The notes under the pieces were generated by a model, which saw only the letters and a list, made by a program, of their open reading frames with translations, made no database searches and was not told the origin of the DNA. The position numbers and the translations under genes are program-made. 64,000 nucleotides of DNA from Fratercula arctica (taxonomy: Eukaryota > Chordata > Aves > Charadriiformes > Alcidae): NCBI GenBank assembly GCA_947846985.1, contig CANTUZ010000001.1, positions 3,286,001 through 3,350,000 of the forward strand, read 5' to 3'. Of the stretch, positions 12,691 to 25,480 are shown piece after piece. Position 1 is the stretch's first letter. The number at the start of each line of letters is the position of its first letter.

Positions 12691-13792
12691 AGGCTGTGCA
12701 GCTTAGGTGGTCAGCCTTGGAGTGACGTCAAATTCATCTCTTCCTGCATCAGTGTCTCCTTGCTTAATGCAGATTACTTCCTTCCAGGTCTGTCCACGGA
12801 AGTTGTCTTGCTATTCCTTCCTCTTTGCATGGAGCAAGGATCTGTAAAGACACAGGCTAAAGCACACCCCAGAGAAGAAAAGCTCCTGCACAGCACCGGC
12901 ACAAACGGGGCAAACATCCAACGGCAGAAATGCAAACGCCTCCTATAAAAATACGAACCAAGAGAACAAGTGAGAGAAATCATTCCTGAAATTTCCTCTC
13001 TGCTGAGAGAGACGGGCAATAAATGGTTTCGGACACTTTCTGCAAAACGAGCCATTACGTCTTTTCTGTCAGGTCTCACCTGTTGTTATTTCTAACGTTT
13101 CCTCTTCCCAAGACTGGGCAGGGTTTTGCATCGAGGTAATATAGTTGCTTTTGTTCAAGAACCAGACGAGTTACTCCATCTTGTAACCAGGACTTAGTCG
13201 TAAATGAGCAAACATCTGTTAAATTGAGCTGTACTGCGCGAGAGAGTTGGGTTTTTTTTCTTGTAAAGGAAAAAAACACAAAAGAAAACTGAGTGGATTT
13301 CTTGAGCTGTGTGACCAGCAGGATATGTTCAGGTGAAGGCAGGGAACTGTCTGGGTGATTTACAATTTGTAATGCACTTCAGTTAAGTGACTGAAGCAGA
13401 AGGGGAGGGAAATTCTGAACTGATCTGTTCTTCTACTGGGTCGTGTTTTGCTCTAGGAGAAACATCCTCATTTCAGCTCAGCCCTTTACAGCGCAGACAA
13501 TAAGAGTTATTAGAAAGAGATGTTTTTCAGGACAGCTCAATGAGTGCTAATTGCTCCGAGATGTAATATTCTTCTGATGGTTTCTGGGGTTTTTAGCCGC
13601 AAAGCCCCCAAAGCTCTCAGTCAGGTTCTTAGTTGGTGAAACTCAATAAAGCCCTCAGGATTGCAGCACAGCTTTCCACAGTTTGCACCAGCTGAAAAAT
13701 GCTCACCCCTGAATGCTTAAAAAGAGCAATTTTGAATCAAAAATATATATATGTGTGCATATATAGATATAATTAACTCTTTTCAGTCCCTT
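12691..13792. other. Intergenic sequence, no feature seen
   Basis: No repeat or exon was recognised. Confidence 0.45.
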
Positions 13793-13831
13793 CCCATGGA
13801 AGTCAATAGCAAAGCTACTGATTTCGTGGGC
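13793..13831. repeat. Old interspersed-repeat fragment (cattgaagtcaatgg type)
   Basis: The sequence cccatggaagtcaatagcaa, then agctactgatttcgtgggc fits the same partly palindromic pattern as 15758-15798. It is preceded by an AT/TG low-complexity patch at 13741-13770. Confidence 0.4.
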
Positions 13832-14011
13832 AGTCTAGCAGTGTGAACTCGCTGCCTCTGCTTTATTGCTATTCCCAGAAAACTGTTTCGTTTTTTCTAT
13901 GGGTGAACCTCTGCCAGGTCTTCCCTGGGCTCCTGGGGCAGCATCGAGCAGTGGCACCGCAGTTCAGCAACCAGCTTGTGCTACAGAAAACTGTGCAAAA
14001 ACTTGGCCTTA

Positions 14012-14049
14012 CAAAAAAACAAAAAAAAAACAAAAAAAAAACAAAAAAA
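14012..14049. repeat. A-rich (A7-10 C)n low-complexity repeat
   Basis: Runs of 7 to 10 A separated by single C recur four times. Confidence 0.95.
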
Positions 14050-14439
14050 CCCAAACACACAAACAACCCTCTTCCATCTCACCTTGCCAAAATCTGTTCT
14101 TCTAACCCTGCTTCAGGTGCGACAAATCTGAGAGGTATTATTTGAATCTCACCTACAGGAAAGGGGGAGGCAGGGAGGGATGCTAGCTTTGACCTCATTC
14201 CTTGTCCAAGTCTTCGCTTTCATTCTGCAGAGGAAAAGCCCCGATGGACAGAAGGACCCACCCAGCCCCCAGGCTCTGGCAGAAAATTATTAGAGAGAGG
14301 CCTTAAGCGTAATGAAAACTGATGTAAACCATTTGCTGAAGGTTACGCCGCGACAGAGGCTGTGCCTTCTCCCTGAAGGACTACGATGAGATATCCGACA
14401 TGCAGCCTTGTTCGTTGTGTTCAGTCAGGAACAGATCTG

Positions 14440-14700
14440 AGGGCAGCTAATAAACTTATCTGCATCAGATTAAATTGCCAATCCTGCCCTCCCTCTCCCT
14501 GCCCTCTCTCCCTACCCGGATCAGTTACACACATCAAGCCAAATAAAGATAAATGCATGACAGAGTTCATTCGAGTGATTGAAAATCAAGATGGAGCAGC
14601 ATATTTTTCATCAATGCTATCCCAGGAAATAAAGATAAATTCCCCCACTTCATATTTTAACATAGCTTATCATAATCACCGGTAATAGCAACCAAATGTT
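14440..14700. promoter_or_regulatory. GATA-motif cluster, candidate non-coding element
   Basis: Four GATA-type sites lie within about 220 bp: cttatct at 14455-14461, agataa at 14547-14552, agataa at 14633-14638 and cttatc at 14666-14671. They sit with several TAAT and ATGCAT-like words in otherwise repeat-free AT-rich sequence. A 99-codon open frame covers it but has no domain. Regulatory function is only a suggestion. Confidence 0.2.
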
Positions 14701-15757
14701 TTTCATTTGTTACATTTTAAAGGGGGCTGGGGGAACAGTTTCCTGGTTGTAGGCTCATCGAGTCTAATTTTAAGCTAGTGTCAGGGGTCACTTCCACTTT
14801 ATGTTGCATTTCTGATGAGCGGTTTTTGCTGGAATACCTGGCTTGACTAAATGACTGCAAGAAAAAGCAGGGCTATGAAAGTCAAAGCAGTGATGGTGGA
14901 GAAGGGGACTTGTGGAAGGAGACTGGGCTGAGTTTCATCACCAACGAAATGCAAACCTTGGTCCAGAATGGCTCTTTACAAGTAATTTTCCCAGAAAGAC
15001 AGAGGACTTTTGGAGATCCCATGTTCTGCCCCTGTCTCTGACATAATCTAAAGTCTTTCCAGCCACTCTGATCTCCATGGAGCTTTGGTTCCTGTTGTGG
15101 TTTTGGTTGGTTTTTTTTGAAATGCCAACATGCAGTGGGAGAGTGTCCTTCAGGACTTTCCACATGTAAGCCAGAGGTTTACTAATGGATCCCCAAGGAT
15201 CTATTAGTGCTTCTCTTCTGCTCTCCCTTCCCATTTTTCCCTGGGTCCCTGAGGCTTCTCATGGGATGCTGGGCAGTCTAATAAAAAGTGGAAAGAGAAA
15301 CCTTTCATTACCCCAAATAATCTGAACCTGCATAATACTGGTTTATGGTACAGCAAAAGCCACACATGGCAATATTGAAACTCCGACTCCTTATTAAGGG
15401 AACAGCAATATTGTCCCACGGATGGAAACCTTTACCTTCTCATCCAAAAGTGAGGACTCCTCCCCAGGAGGAGCATGGGATAATACATTGGTTGCAAACT
15501 CATTGAGGCAGTGGGGAGAAGAAGGCCATAGAGATGGTGCTGAGAGCGTGAAGAAACACACCTCCAGGTCTGGTGAGAAGATGACCAGGTTGCATCAAAA
15601 GTGGAGCTAGAATATGAATGGGCATCTCTGTAAAGCAGAGAGTTGGGACACAGACTTCAGAGGACACCGTATAAATTCAGAAGAGTAAAGATAATGTAAG
15701 AGGTCCATTAGGGTTGGGTTTTTTGGCAGGAATCTCCATTTCTTCAGAGTTAGTCTT

Positions 15758-15798
15758 CTCCATTGGAGTTTATGGGACTTTTGCTGTTGACTGTAATA
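15758..15798. repeat. Old interspersed-repeat fragment (cattgaagtcaatgg type)
   Basis: The sequence cattggagtttatgggactt, then ttgctgttgactgtaat resembles the partly palindromic string 'cccattgaagtcaatgg.a.ttttgccattgacttcaatgg' that recurs in amniote genomes. A similar piece lies at 13793-13831. The family name is uncertain. Confidence 0.4.
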
Positions 15799-15999
15799 TT
15801 TGTCTTTCTACATCCTACAAGCTGGTAAATGGTTTGCTCATTAGTTCTTTTGTTTCCTCCTCCTTTTGCAAATGTAGCCCTGATTTTTTAACAAAAAAGC
15901 ATCAGAGAAGAGAAGGCTAAAGTTGGGGAGCAGGCTGACCTGTCAGACTCCAACCCATAAATTTCAGTAGTTTCTAATATAATCATAATAGCAATAAAA

Positions 16000-18900
16000 A
16001 GGGGCTTTGGAGCAGAATGTCTCTCGATCGCAACAACATCTGGAGTGTTTGTGTCCTGGTGGCGGATTGGCAGCATTATCCCATATGGGACAAGAAAGGT
16101 CATGGCTGGCCATGGGAGGGGAGGTCTCTCCTGAGGCCTGCGCAGAGAAAGTTGAAAGGTAACATCATCTGGTGATAAGCTACCATTACCTTACCCTCCG
16201 GCAAGTCACACGTGATGATACAAAAGGAGGGAGAGAGGACAATAATTAAACCTCAGGAATGCAGCTGGAGGATGATGGGGGAACCCAAGCGTCTTAAGGA
16301 AAATTTAAGCTTGAAACATTGGTTTTTCAAGACTTGTGTTTTGAAGATGTTTGGGAAGCTGCGTAACGAGAGGTAATGTAACCTGTTTCTTGGGATCCTG
16401 CTGAACAGACCAAGTCAGAGAGGTGAGCTGGGCTCCTGGTCCCCAGTCTGTCTGGGCTCCCTCTCTGGTGCTCTATGCACCATGTGGACAAGACCATGGG
16501 AGAGAGATGGGCATGCACAGGGGTCACACTTCAGCATCACAGAGCAAGTCTAGAGCCCGACCCTGCATCCCTGCTCTCTGAAATACCCCTGGGTTCTCTG
16601 GTTTCAGTGTAGCCTCAGCGAGGACACCAGGATAAATCCGGGATTAATAGCTTATAGTTAGTGGAGTGATTTCAGACCTAAGTTATTGCAAAATTACAGT
16701 TGCAAGAGTCAAATGCCTCTGGTGAAATAACTTTCATAGAGCAGAGATGCTGCCTGGGCAAGAGCATCCCTGCACACTTAGGGAAGGATAAAAGAGGTTT
16801 GGGATTGCACCGGCATGGATTAGGAATATATACAGTGAGGGGGGAAGGTGTAAAGGAAAGGCTGAGGGTGGGAGCATCGTCACCTGCTGCAGCTATTTTA
16901 GATTACCTGTTTGGGTTTTTTTTATAGAAAAATAGTTCATGTCCCCTCTATCTGCCACAGCTGGGGTTTTGCCAGGACATTCGGGGCACTGAAAGTCAGC
17001 AAAGAAAAGGAGCACAGACTCTTTAAAACCTCAGAGAGCAAGACCTCAGCTTTGTATCTGCTCCAGAAGATAACAGTGCTAATACAGTAGCAGTCCTCCC
17101 TGGGAGCTGAGGTCACCCCTTCAGTCGTATTTATTCAAGGGAAAAACACTCCCTATTGTAACCCTATTGCAACTTTTTGACATCCAAACAAGCCTGATGG
17201 AGCTCCAGTCCACCCTCCTGACTTCAGAGCAGGCAGCATGAGCAAAATGCAAACCATCAAAAAGCCCCACAGCTACGGACAGAAAACGAGCTATCCCCCC
17301 CCGCTTGCGTTTAACTCACTAGATAAAATTTACTGCAGACCTTGCTGTGCCATGTGGACTTTGCAACAGGATTGGAAATGTACGTTAAATAATAACAAAT
17401 CCACAAATCATAAAGAGGGGCCAGATAATCTCTCTGTATCTTGTTAAGCAGCGGATTTATGGATCGTGCTCCTTGCCCTGATACCCAGACCCTGCTGCTG
17501 CAGACAGTAGCGTTACCGAGGGCTCAGAGACCCAAAGTGTGAGCAGACTCTTAACATGGGATGGGACTTTTCAGGTGTTTATTGGCCAGACTTGCATGAC
17601 CAAATCCACAGAGGCGTTTCTGTGTCTAACTTCTTGTTTAGGCACCTGATTTCTCATTCATTTGAATAGTAAATTAAGCGCTGAAACAGGAGCTGAGCAT
17701 TGACATCTGTAAATCTGGGACCCGCTGACTCCAGCAGAGCAGTGATGGGTTTTATGGTGGAGCTAAGGAACTGGGCAGAGACCAGCCACCACGCTGTACC
17801 TCTGGGTGTCTTTATGGCCACTGCCTTATTTTTAATTTCTGTGTCTGCTCCAGCGCTGAAGCAATAAGCACGGAACAGATCTCCAGGCAAGTATGGGCAG
17901 AGCAGTTTGGTGCCAGTGGAGGACACCACCGCAGACTCTGCTCTCCTCCTGTCCTTCTCTTTCTCCAGCAACATGGTGTGGTCCATGTGGCTCTTGCATA
18001 CACTTGAAGCCAGAGTTTGACTCTATTAAAACAGCATTGCAAGGCTGAGCTTGCACCTCGCAAGGTGGTACTCCTAGTTTTGGCTACCTGTGGGCATCCT
18101 CTTCCAGATTCAAAGTGACCATAGCCCTGGAGAAATCCAGGTGTGAGTCTGAGTGTGCTGCTACTCTACCTGAGCTCTGCATTGGAGTAGCCCCCTGGAA
18201 GACAACGAGTTTTTTCCGACCTCACTCATCCCAGGGTCACACCTCTGTAATGGCCTTGGGTCAAGTTCTCATGCCCTCCCCAGCTTCAATGGAGCACAAG
18301 CACTGAATTTACAATGACGACCCCAATCCAACTTGGGGTTGATGACTGGGGAGAGCTGTGTGTGTACTGTATGTCGGACCAGAGGGGTTTTGCTTTGGGC
18401 AGACCTACGTGGAGAGAGGCAAGGGTTTGCTGAACTGTAAAGGAGATGTAAATCTGCAGATTTATGGGTGGGGAGATTTTGCTTGGAAGAGAAGTGATGG
18501 AAGGAATGTTGAGGAGGTGAGGAGCTGGGTACCATCGGGGAGGGATGCCAGCATCCATTGTTTTGGGAGTCAGTGTGGAAGACTTTTCCTATCCCCTTCT
18601 GAAGATGCTGGTTTAAATGGCTGGTTGTTGAGTTGAGATCTTAAGCAGAGGATAGCACAGACTCTGCCCTGTTTTCTGGGCTTCTGGGAGATCATGCAGG
18701 GATGTGCAAAAGATGACTGCGTCCTTCTCCGGAGGGAAGCTCCCTTTGCCTCCTACACACTCCAACCCTTATGTTGCACGTGGTACGCAAAGTCACCGTA
18801 AAAAGTAGAATTTTAATAGGGTCAAGTGAAGAAATCTCAACAAAGTACCAGCATTCTGGGGTCTGGCTGGGACTTGCCATCACCACCAGTGCTGGTGGGT

Positions 18901-21749
18901 GACACATAGGACATCTCCATCCCTCTCTCAGCTCTGATGTTGAGTGATAAGTCTTCGAGGCAGAGAGGTAATTCAGTCCTCGTGCCAGAGGAGGCCCTGT
19001 CTCAGTGAGCAGAGAGATGTGCCAGTGATGACGATTACCTTTGAATCCTAGGCTATAATTTTTTTGGATACTGAGCTCAGAGCAGCTGACCTGTCATTCT
19101 GCAGCAAGACCTTGAGCCAGGGCCATGGAGGTCAGAGAAAATAAGAGAGCAAGAGAGCAGCGAATGATTCATTCTTTCAGTCACTCAATCCTCGGGAGCA
19201 ATAGCTATCTCAGTCTTCAGCATGGAGGCTGATGATGAATGGTTTTATTACCAAAGATAATTTAAACCATGTGCAATGTTTACCATATTACCTGTTTGCC
19301 TCCTTGCCCTCAGCTATGGGAGTTCTGCTTTAAGGATACTTTCACCATTCACCTCCTGTGCTGGGATGAGTGAACCAGTACAGCATGACAGAGGACTTTC
19401 CCTGTCCACTTTCCAAAAAGCTCTCACTGATTTGGGGTACAGTTCTCCCCCCTTAAACAGATTTTTTGCCTCTTTTGCTTCTTAAAGAAACTGCCAGACA
19501 CCTTAAATACATTTGGAAGTACATGTCCTCTACAGTAATCCATTATCTAAGGTTCCCATGTGGGCTCCATCATCAGAGACCGCCAGATTGATAGTGTGGT
19601 TTGCATGGGGCCCCCAGCACGGGATGGGTTGGAAACAGGATTAGTGAACACAGCACATCCTCTGTGTTTCTACCTTTATTGGGAAGGGGGAATGGGCTGT
19701 GTCAGGTGAAGGGCATGAGCAAGATACAAAGCAATGATCTAGTTATGCGGGATAACAGATGGCAAGATGGAGACTGGGGAGGTGGAAAGTAAGGGGGAGT
19801 GTAGAGGTTCCTCCGAAAGAGCTGAAATGGCACTATCCTTGCTGATGGTTTTCAGCTGTTTGGGTGCATCTGGAGATTTCTGCTTTATTAAAAAGGGTTC
19901 ACGTTCAAGATAGGCGCGGGCTGAAATCTGAACTCTCACACACCTTGGAGGGGTTTGGATTTAGACCTGGATGCAAACCACGTCTTGCATATCCAGGGGC
20001 TGAGAACAGAGAAAGGTGTCGTGTCAAGAGGTAAATGACGAGGATTCAGAAAGGCAAGTCGTACTGCTCTTGTTACCATCGGTCAGCTACATCGGGGGGG
20101 CTGTTGCCTTGCTGGACTGATCAGCAGCATGTGTTTCTGGAGGAAATACACACGTCCAAGTGTAAAGTATGTGTTCTGTGCATGGTCTCGCATTAAGCTG
20201 TTCAACGCACGGTGTGCTGTGCCTCTAAAGCAACCCAGTGAAACAACCATGGCTGTGTTCGGCAGTGACTCCTACAGAAATTGTCGCCTCTTTTCCAGCG
20301 ACATGTAATTCTGATAGCATCAAGTCATATTTTCCCAAAGCTGTTTGTCCTCATGGTTGCTAGAAAAAGCTTCAGAAGACCAACCATAATGGCTCAAAAG
20401 CAAGAAGCTAAATGAAAAGTTTACCAAATGTATTATATCGCAGAATCTCATGGTTTCAGTGTCAAAGTCATGTTTTTAAGTGAGCAGGACAGACACTGAA
20501 GGCACTTACAGAATCTGGAAATGGACAAATATGCATTTAAAGCAAGCAAATTTCTTTAACAATTTTAGACTATATCCAGGTAGCATGACTACCCTGACCA
20601 TAGAAAGACCTCTGGAAGCTTCTTGAAGGGTTCTTTCCATTATCCTCTAGAGGAGTCCCAGAATTGTTTGACAATCATCTATCACAATTCTTTTCCAGAT
20701 CATTTATCACTCAATATCAGCCCCAAGGAATCTCACCAGCAGGTTGAAAATTGATCATCCCTTCCTAAATCTAATTTTTTGTCCTACATGGCCTCATTCC
20801 TTAACAGACTATTACTCTCCCATTATGCCTGTATTATTTCCATAACAGTCTCTAGTCATGAACTTCATCAATGCTTAATTAAATTCTACCCTCTTATTTT
20901 CTGTTACCCCCCTCCCCTTTTTCAATAGCATGTACCAGGAGCTCTACTAGATCTGGGGTGACTTCTGGGGGAAAGTTATGCCGGTTATGCCAGTTTGGGT
21001 CTTCTACCAACTGTTTTAACTATTACTTCTCAAAGTTTGATTGTATCAAGGAAGTGTTTGGCCTTCAATTTGCAAGATATCTTAAGTAACCAGCCACAGC
21101 ATTAGCAAACCATCACATTGTTGTTTTGGAGGCTAGTTCTTATAGGAGGGATAAATAGTTTTGGTAGATACTTCCTTCAAGAGACTTAGATTAATATTGT
21201 CTGGTGCTAGACTTGTTCCCTCATAACTTTTCAGATCCCAAGAAAATGGGCAGACTCATTTCTCATGCTGCCGATCTATGCTGTGTGTTCCTGCAGACCC
21301 AACTGAAACAGCAGAAAATTGATAGAGCTGTGTTGGGAGCAGTGTTTAGCTCTCAGTTTCTAGCAGGAATGGGGAGATTGCGTTTTACCCATGTTGTCAC
21401 AGAAAAGCTTCCGATTCCAGACTGCATTAGTCAAACTCATGCTGGAAAGGCTCAGCACATCCTCTGTGCAAAACCTATAACCCCAGCCGAGATGTGGTGA
21501 AGATATCTCGCAGGCCACCTCTAGCCTAATAGCAAGCAGATGCAAGTCCACTGAGACCCACAGCATCACAGTCACTTGCCTTGGGTCTGGTTTTCCAGCA
21601 GAGCAGGGACATGCTTGCTTTTCACATGTCTTCATTTACCTCTCTTTGGGTTTTGTCCATGCAGTGAAAAGTGGGAAGGAAAAGCCCACCTAAGGCACTG
21701 AAGTGGGACACGGGAGGACTTTGGTACATCTCTTGCCCGAAGTAGAGGC
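16000..21749. other. Intergenic sequence, no gene recognised
   Basis: This is about 5.7 kb of unique-looking sequence. 20.3-21.2 kb is more AT-rich. Open frames up to 110 codons (17654-17986 minus) show no recognisable domain. Confidence 0.45.
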
Positions 21750-21880
21750 TGTCTGTGCGACCTTGGAAAATCATTAAGTTTATGCAGTTTCCCCATCAAT
21801 GTTACGGCAGTGTTGTTTCCTTATTGCACACCCTCGTTAACAGCAGTTAATGACTGTACATAAATAGCACAGAGAGGAGA
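21750..21880 (+). repeat. MIR-like SINE
   Basis: The order gtgcgaccttggaaaatcat, then cagtttccccatcaatgtta, then ttaatgactgtacataaata, then gcacagag corresponds to the MIR tail (tgtgaccttgggcaagtca ... cctcagtttccccatctgtaa ... ttaatacatgtaaagcgc). This is better preserved than the copy at 28161. MIR-type SINEs predate amniotes and survive at low density in birds. Confidence 0.6.
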
Positions 21881-24127
21881 GTCTGAAGCAGGGTGAAGAT
21901 GGAAGACAAAAATGCTATACAAGGTTTTGTCTCTTCCTCCTAAGTTACCATCTCACAAGAGGTAAAGCTGTCACAAGAATGACCACAGTAGTTTCTGCAG
22001 TCCATTCTCCCAGCGTTTTCACTTAAATCTATGGGAGAGGTTTCTCATTCCCAGTATTCTCCAGTACATGTTTTATAGCCCCCATGGGAGACTGGTGGCT
22101 TTAGTGCTGAGATGTGTGACAGCCATGTGGCAAACATCACTAGTTTATCTCGCTGGACGTGTGCTGGGTCCGGATGGGGTCAGGTTGCTGCAGCGAGTTC
22201 TCAGCTCTGGAGCTTTTAATGTCCTTCCAGGTCTCCCCAAGGTCCTGAGTTCAGGGAGGTCTCTGTCTTGAGAGCTCATCTGTGGGGGCAGGAAGGAGGA
22301 TTAGTTAGGCTGCCTCGTTTGCAAGCAAGCTGAGACTGTTTGCAGTGAATTTTCTCCATAATCCTCTCTCGAGGTCCTGCATGCAACCAAACACATTTGG
22401 CTACCCCTAGTGGTTCATTAATAGAGTTTGTAATGAAACACTTGGAAAGAAAGCAATAAAGTATGATCCCATAAAGAGAAGTATTGCTAAAGGAGGAGAA
22501 CAGGATTCCACCCTAAACGCAAGCTGTTGATCAGACCTTTGAAGGTGGTGAGGCGTGCAAACACAGCCCTAGGTGCCGGGTAATGGTTCCTCTTATTTCC
22601 TTTATATTTAAGCAGTGATTGGGAGTGGAGAGCATGGGCCCCTCGTGCACGGCACATACACGTCGTGAGAGATAATCTCTAAATGGAAAAGACATACCAA
22701 CAGGGAGGGGAGAAAAAAGGAGGAAGAGATTTGCTTGCTCTCATCTTTTGTTTCTACCTTAGATCAAGCAATAAGTTGAGCTCTCTGGAGTCCAGTTCAG
22801 CGACCCACTCAATCTCATGGCCTCTCCTTTTTGGTAGAAGGCTAGACAGAGGGGTACAGTTGCATTCCCTCATCACCTCCAAAGAGCTACAAGCCTATCT
22901 ACAGACTGGCTTTCCAACCAGAGCCCAGGTCGGTTCCCTGGGAAAGTTCTTGCGGGGTATTTCCAACCTCTCCAACACACTCACAGCCCTCAAGAGCCAC
23001 TGCAACCCCTGCTGCATGTAGGGGAGAAGTGATATCAGGATGTAGGAAGGCCAGACAAGGAAAATTCACTTCTGGAGGGTTATGGAGTGTGTTTTTCCCC
23101 GTGGGGCCATTGCAGCACACTGATGCTCAGACAACATCTGGGTATGCAGGCCGCTCTGCTTGGAGGAAGTGTTTCATGAGATGGCTCTGTGCTTGAGGCA
23201 CAAGGATTAAAATAGGACCGTATCAGTGTCTGGGGTTGCTGTTTTTCTAATTAGATTATGAGGATGATCCTAGGAGCAAATCTAGGAAATCCTAAAGTGG
23301 AGACTACTGGAAAAAGGAATAAAAGTCACAGAGAAATTGCACCCCTGGCACTAAATTACAGCCCTGACCGCCACCAAACCCTGCTTAGCAGCTTGATGTT
23401 TTTTTGCCCTGGTGTTGCAATGGTTAAAAAATAAAGCTAAATACAAGCTGCTGCACTTCTAGCTGTAGTAGGCAATGGCTGTCACATGCTCACCCCTCAT
23501 CTGGATGCATCCACAACTCACCAGAGGACCCAAATAAATATTAATTTTCCTCCAAAATCAGTCAGCCTGCAGAAAATGTCATGTATGAAAGATTTGTGAC
23601 AGAGGTCAAAAATCTGGAGAAACAATAGATCAGACCGCTGCCAAATTACACCAAATTTGTAATAGGAATGAAAGATGTGGGAGTCTGAATGAAAAGGCTC
23701 AGTAGACTCACCAACTGTCAGGCTTTTCTCTGGCCTGTGCAGATTTTATTATTGCTCCCCAGCATGTAAAATTTGGAAGGAATGGGTTTTATGAAATATG
23801 AATAGCAGGTGAAAAAGCTGAGGAAAGTGCCCCAGAGACACTGAAAGAAGTTACCCTGAGCACTGCATGAATAGCCAGGGTATTCAACAGGCAGCATATA
23901 GACTGGATTTGTCCTGAGTGATGCTAAGCACCGAAGCAAAGCGCATAGGAGTGTATTCCCTGGAGATTCCCCTTTATTGTCACTGGAAAGAAAGAGGCAC
24001 TTCCAGAAGAAGTGGGCTGAAATGCCTTCTGAAGTTGTCTACGTTGGTTGCAACTAGTCAAGGGTGGTCCTCAGTTGGCTGGCTGAGGTTGGGTAAAATG
24101 AGGTCTGAAGTCTACAGATCTAAATAT
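21881..24127. other. Intergenic sequence, no gene recognised
   Basis: No exon or clear repeat was recognised. A faint old-repeat word (aaatctatgggagagg) is at 22016-22040. Confidence 0.4.
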
Positions 24128-24310
24128 CTGTACAAGAAGAGGTTAGAGGAGGAGAGGAGGTAGAGCAGAGGAGGTGGAGGTGGGCACTGGGTGGTTGGAG
24201 GAAGTGAAGGTCCTAAGTGGGATGATAGGGTAGAAGTCAAAGGCAGGAAGAGTAGGGAGGAGAGAAATCAAAGGGATGGGGAGTGAAGGAGGCAAGGAGA
24301 CAAAGCTCCT
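24128..24310 (+). repeat. Purine-rich low-complexity stretch
   Basis: The plus strand is dominated by GGA/GAA/AGG words with many short G-runs (for example gaggaggagaggagg). It is not a simple tandem repeat. It directly precedes the Gypsy-type remnant and could be part of that element. Confidence 0.55.
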
Positions 24311-24429
24311 TTAGTGAATTGTTGGATAAAGAGGAGAGCAATTCTTTGCGGTCATTCCCATTTGTCCAAACCAATTGTCAACCTTCATGTTCCCACAAGA
24401 ACTCTACCAAGAGCTGTGAGCGTAGGAAA

Positions 24430-25480
24430 AGTGAATTCCCACTATGTGAAAGTGCCAAACAGACGTGAAGTTCATCAGACATCAACAGGATGCACAAAAA
24501 GCCATGGAAAAGAAGACACAGAGAGACTACTGGCTGGAAATACAGAGATGAGCTAGTCGCATGGGATAGATGGAACAGACAGAAATGCAGCTGAATCACA
24601 ACACCCAGATTTTTGGGAACAGATGCACTCTCAAGAACACACCAGAAAGCTAGAGGTGCCTCATACTGGCCAAATGTGATCAAGGATATCTGAGGTCTGT
24701 TGAACAGATGTTACACAGGCAAGGAAATGCTGGCCAAGCAACAAACAGAGACAATGAAAATATACAGCATCCCCAGTAGATTTTGGAACAAACTAGGAAA
24801 GGACCTTTTCATCGCAAACCACACAAACTACCTCATCGTTGCAGACAAGTGTTCAGACCGAGGGGAGGTAGATGAACTGTCAGACGAAATGCAATAAAGC
24901 AAAGAGGCACTTCAGCAGGCACCTTGTTTGACTTGCAGTAACTTTGCATGATTTACCCAGGAAGAGAAAGCCTGTCCCAGCACGTTGCCCTCTGACCGTG
25001 ACCGAACAGCAAAGCTGAACCAGCAGTTTTATTTGCTAAGATTGTACCGAAAGAAGCAAAGACAGTGCCTGGTGAGTCATTCTCTAGGGAAGAAATGCTC
25101 TCATTGAAGATCAGCATGATGCTCCCATTCAAGCACCAAAGTCCAAATACCTGCACAGCATGAAAGAACCAAGAGGAGTGGGGAAAAAATACAAGATGAG
25201 AAGGAAGACAGCCAAAGACCAGAGCTTACCTTTCTCACAAGCTGGAGACCTTGTAGAACACCTTTTTGGGGTCTTTTCCAAGACCAAACTATTTTCTTGG
25301 AACAAAATGTGAACGTGCAAGAGAGCTCCATGTAAGTAAAAGGCGTATAAGAGAAAGCAATTCTTTGAGGCCACAAATATATTTGCCCGCTGCACGTATG
25401 AGCTACAGATGCAGATGTAAGAGATTACAGATCCGCTGAGACTTGACCGGAGGGACACGGAAGGAACACGGGCCATGAGC
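24430..25480 (+). mobile_element. Decayed Ty3/Gypsy-type pol (integrase) remnant
   Basis: Translation of the plus strand follows the order of a Ty3/Gypsy integrase. In one frame from 24541 it reads YRDELVAWDR (the linker before integrase), then after a stop ARGASYWPNVIKDI (the zinc-binding region, normally ..RARE..YWPGM..DI). After a second stop come NRCYTGKEMLAKQQ (the CxxC region with the second Cys replaced by Gly) and IPSRFWNKLGKDLF (start of the rve core, containing the first catalytic Asp). NYLIVADKCSDRGEVDEL follows. After frame changes, AKDQSLPFSQAGDLVE at 25211-25258 fits the 'DLPxLxPGDxV' C-terminal module. It has several stops and shifts and is clearly dead. LTRs, primer-binding site, gag and a readable reverse transcriptase were not found. 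Confidence 0.62.

Noticed and set aside
24283..24556. Possible reverse transcriptase or RNase H upstream of the Gypsy-type integrase
   Set aside because: I could not find YxDD or other reverse-transcriptase landmarks in any frame, so the element was called only from about 24430 onward.
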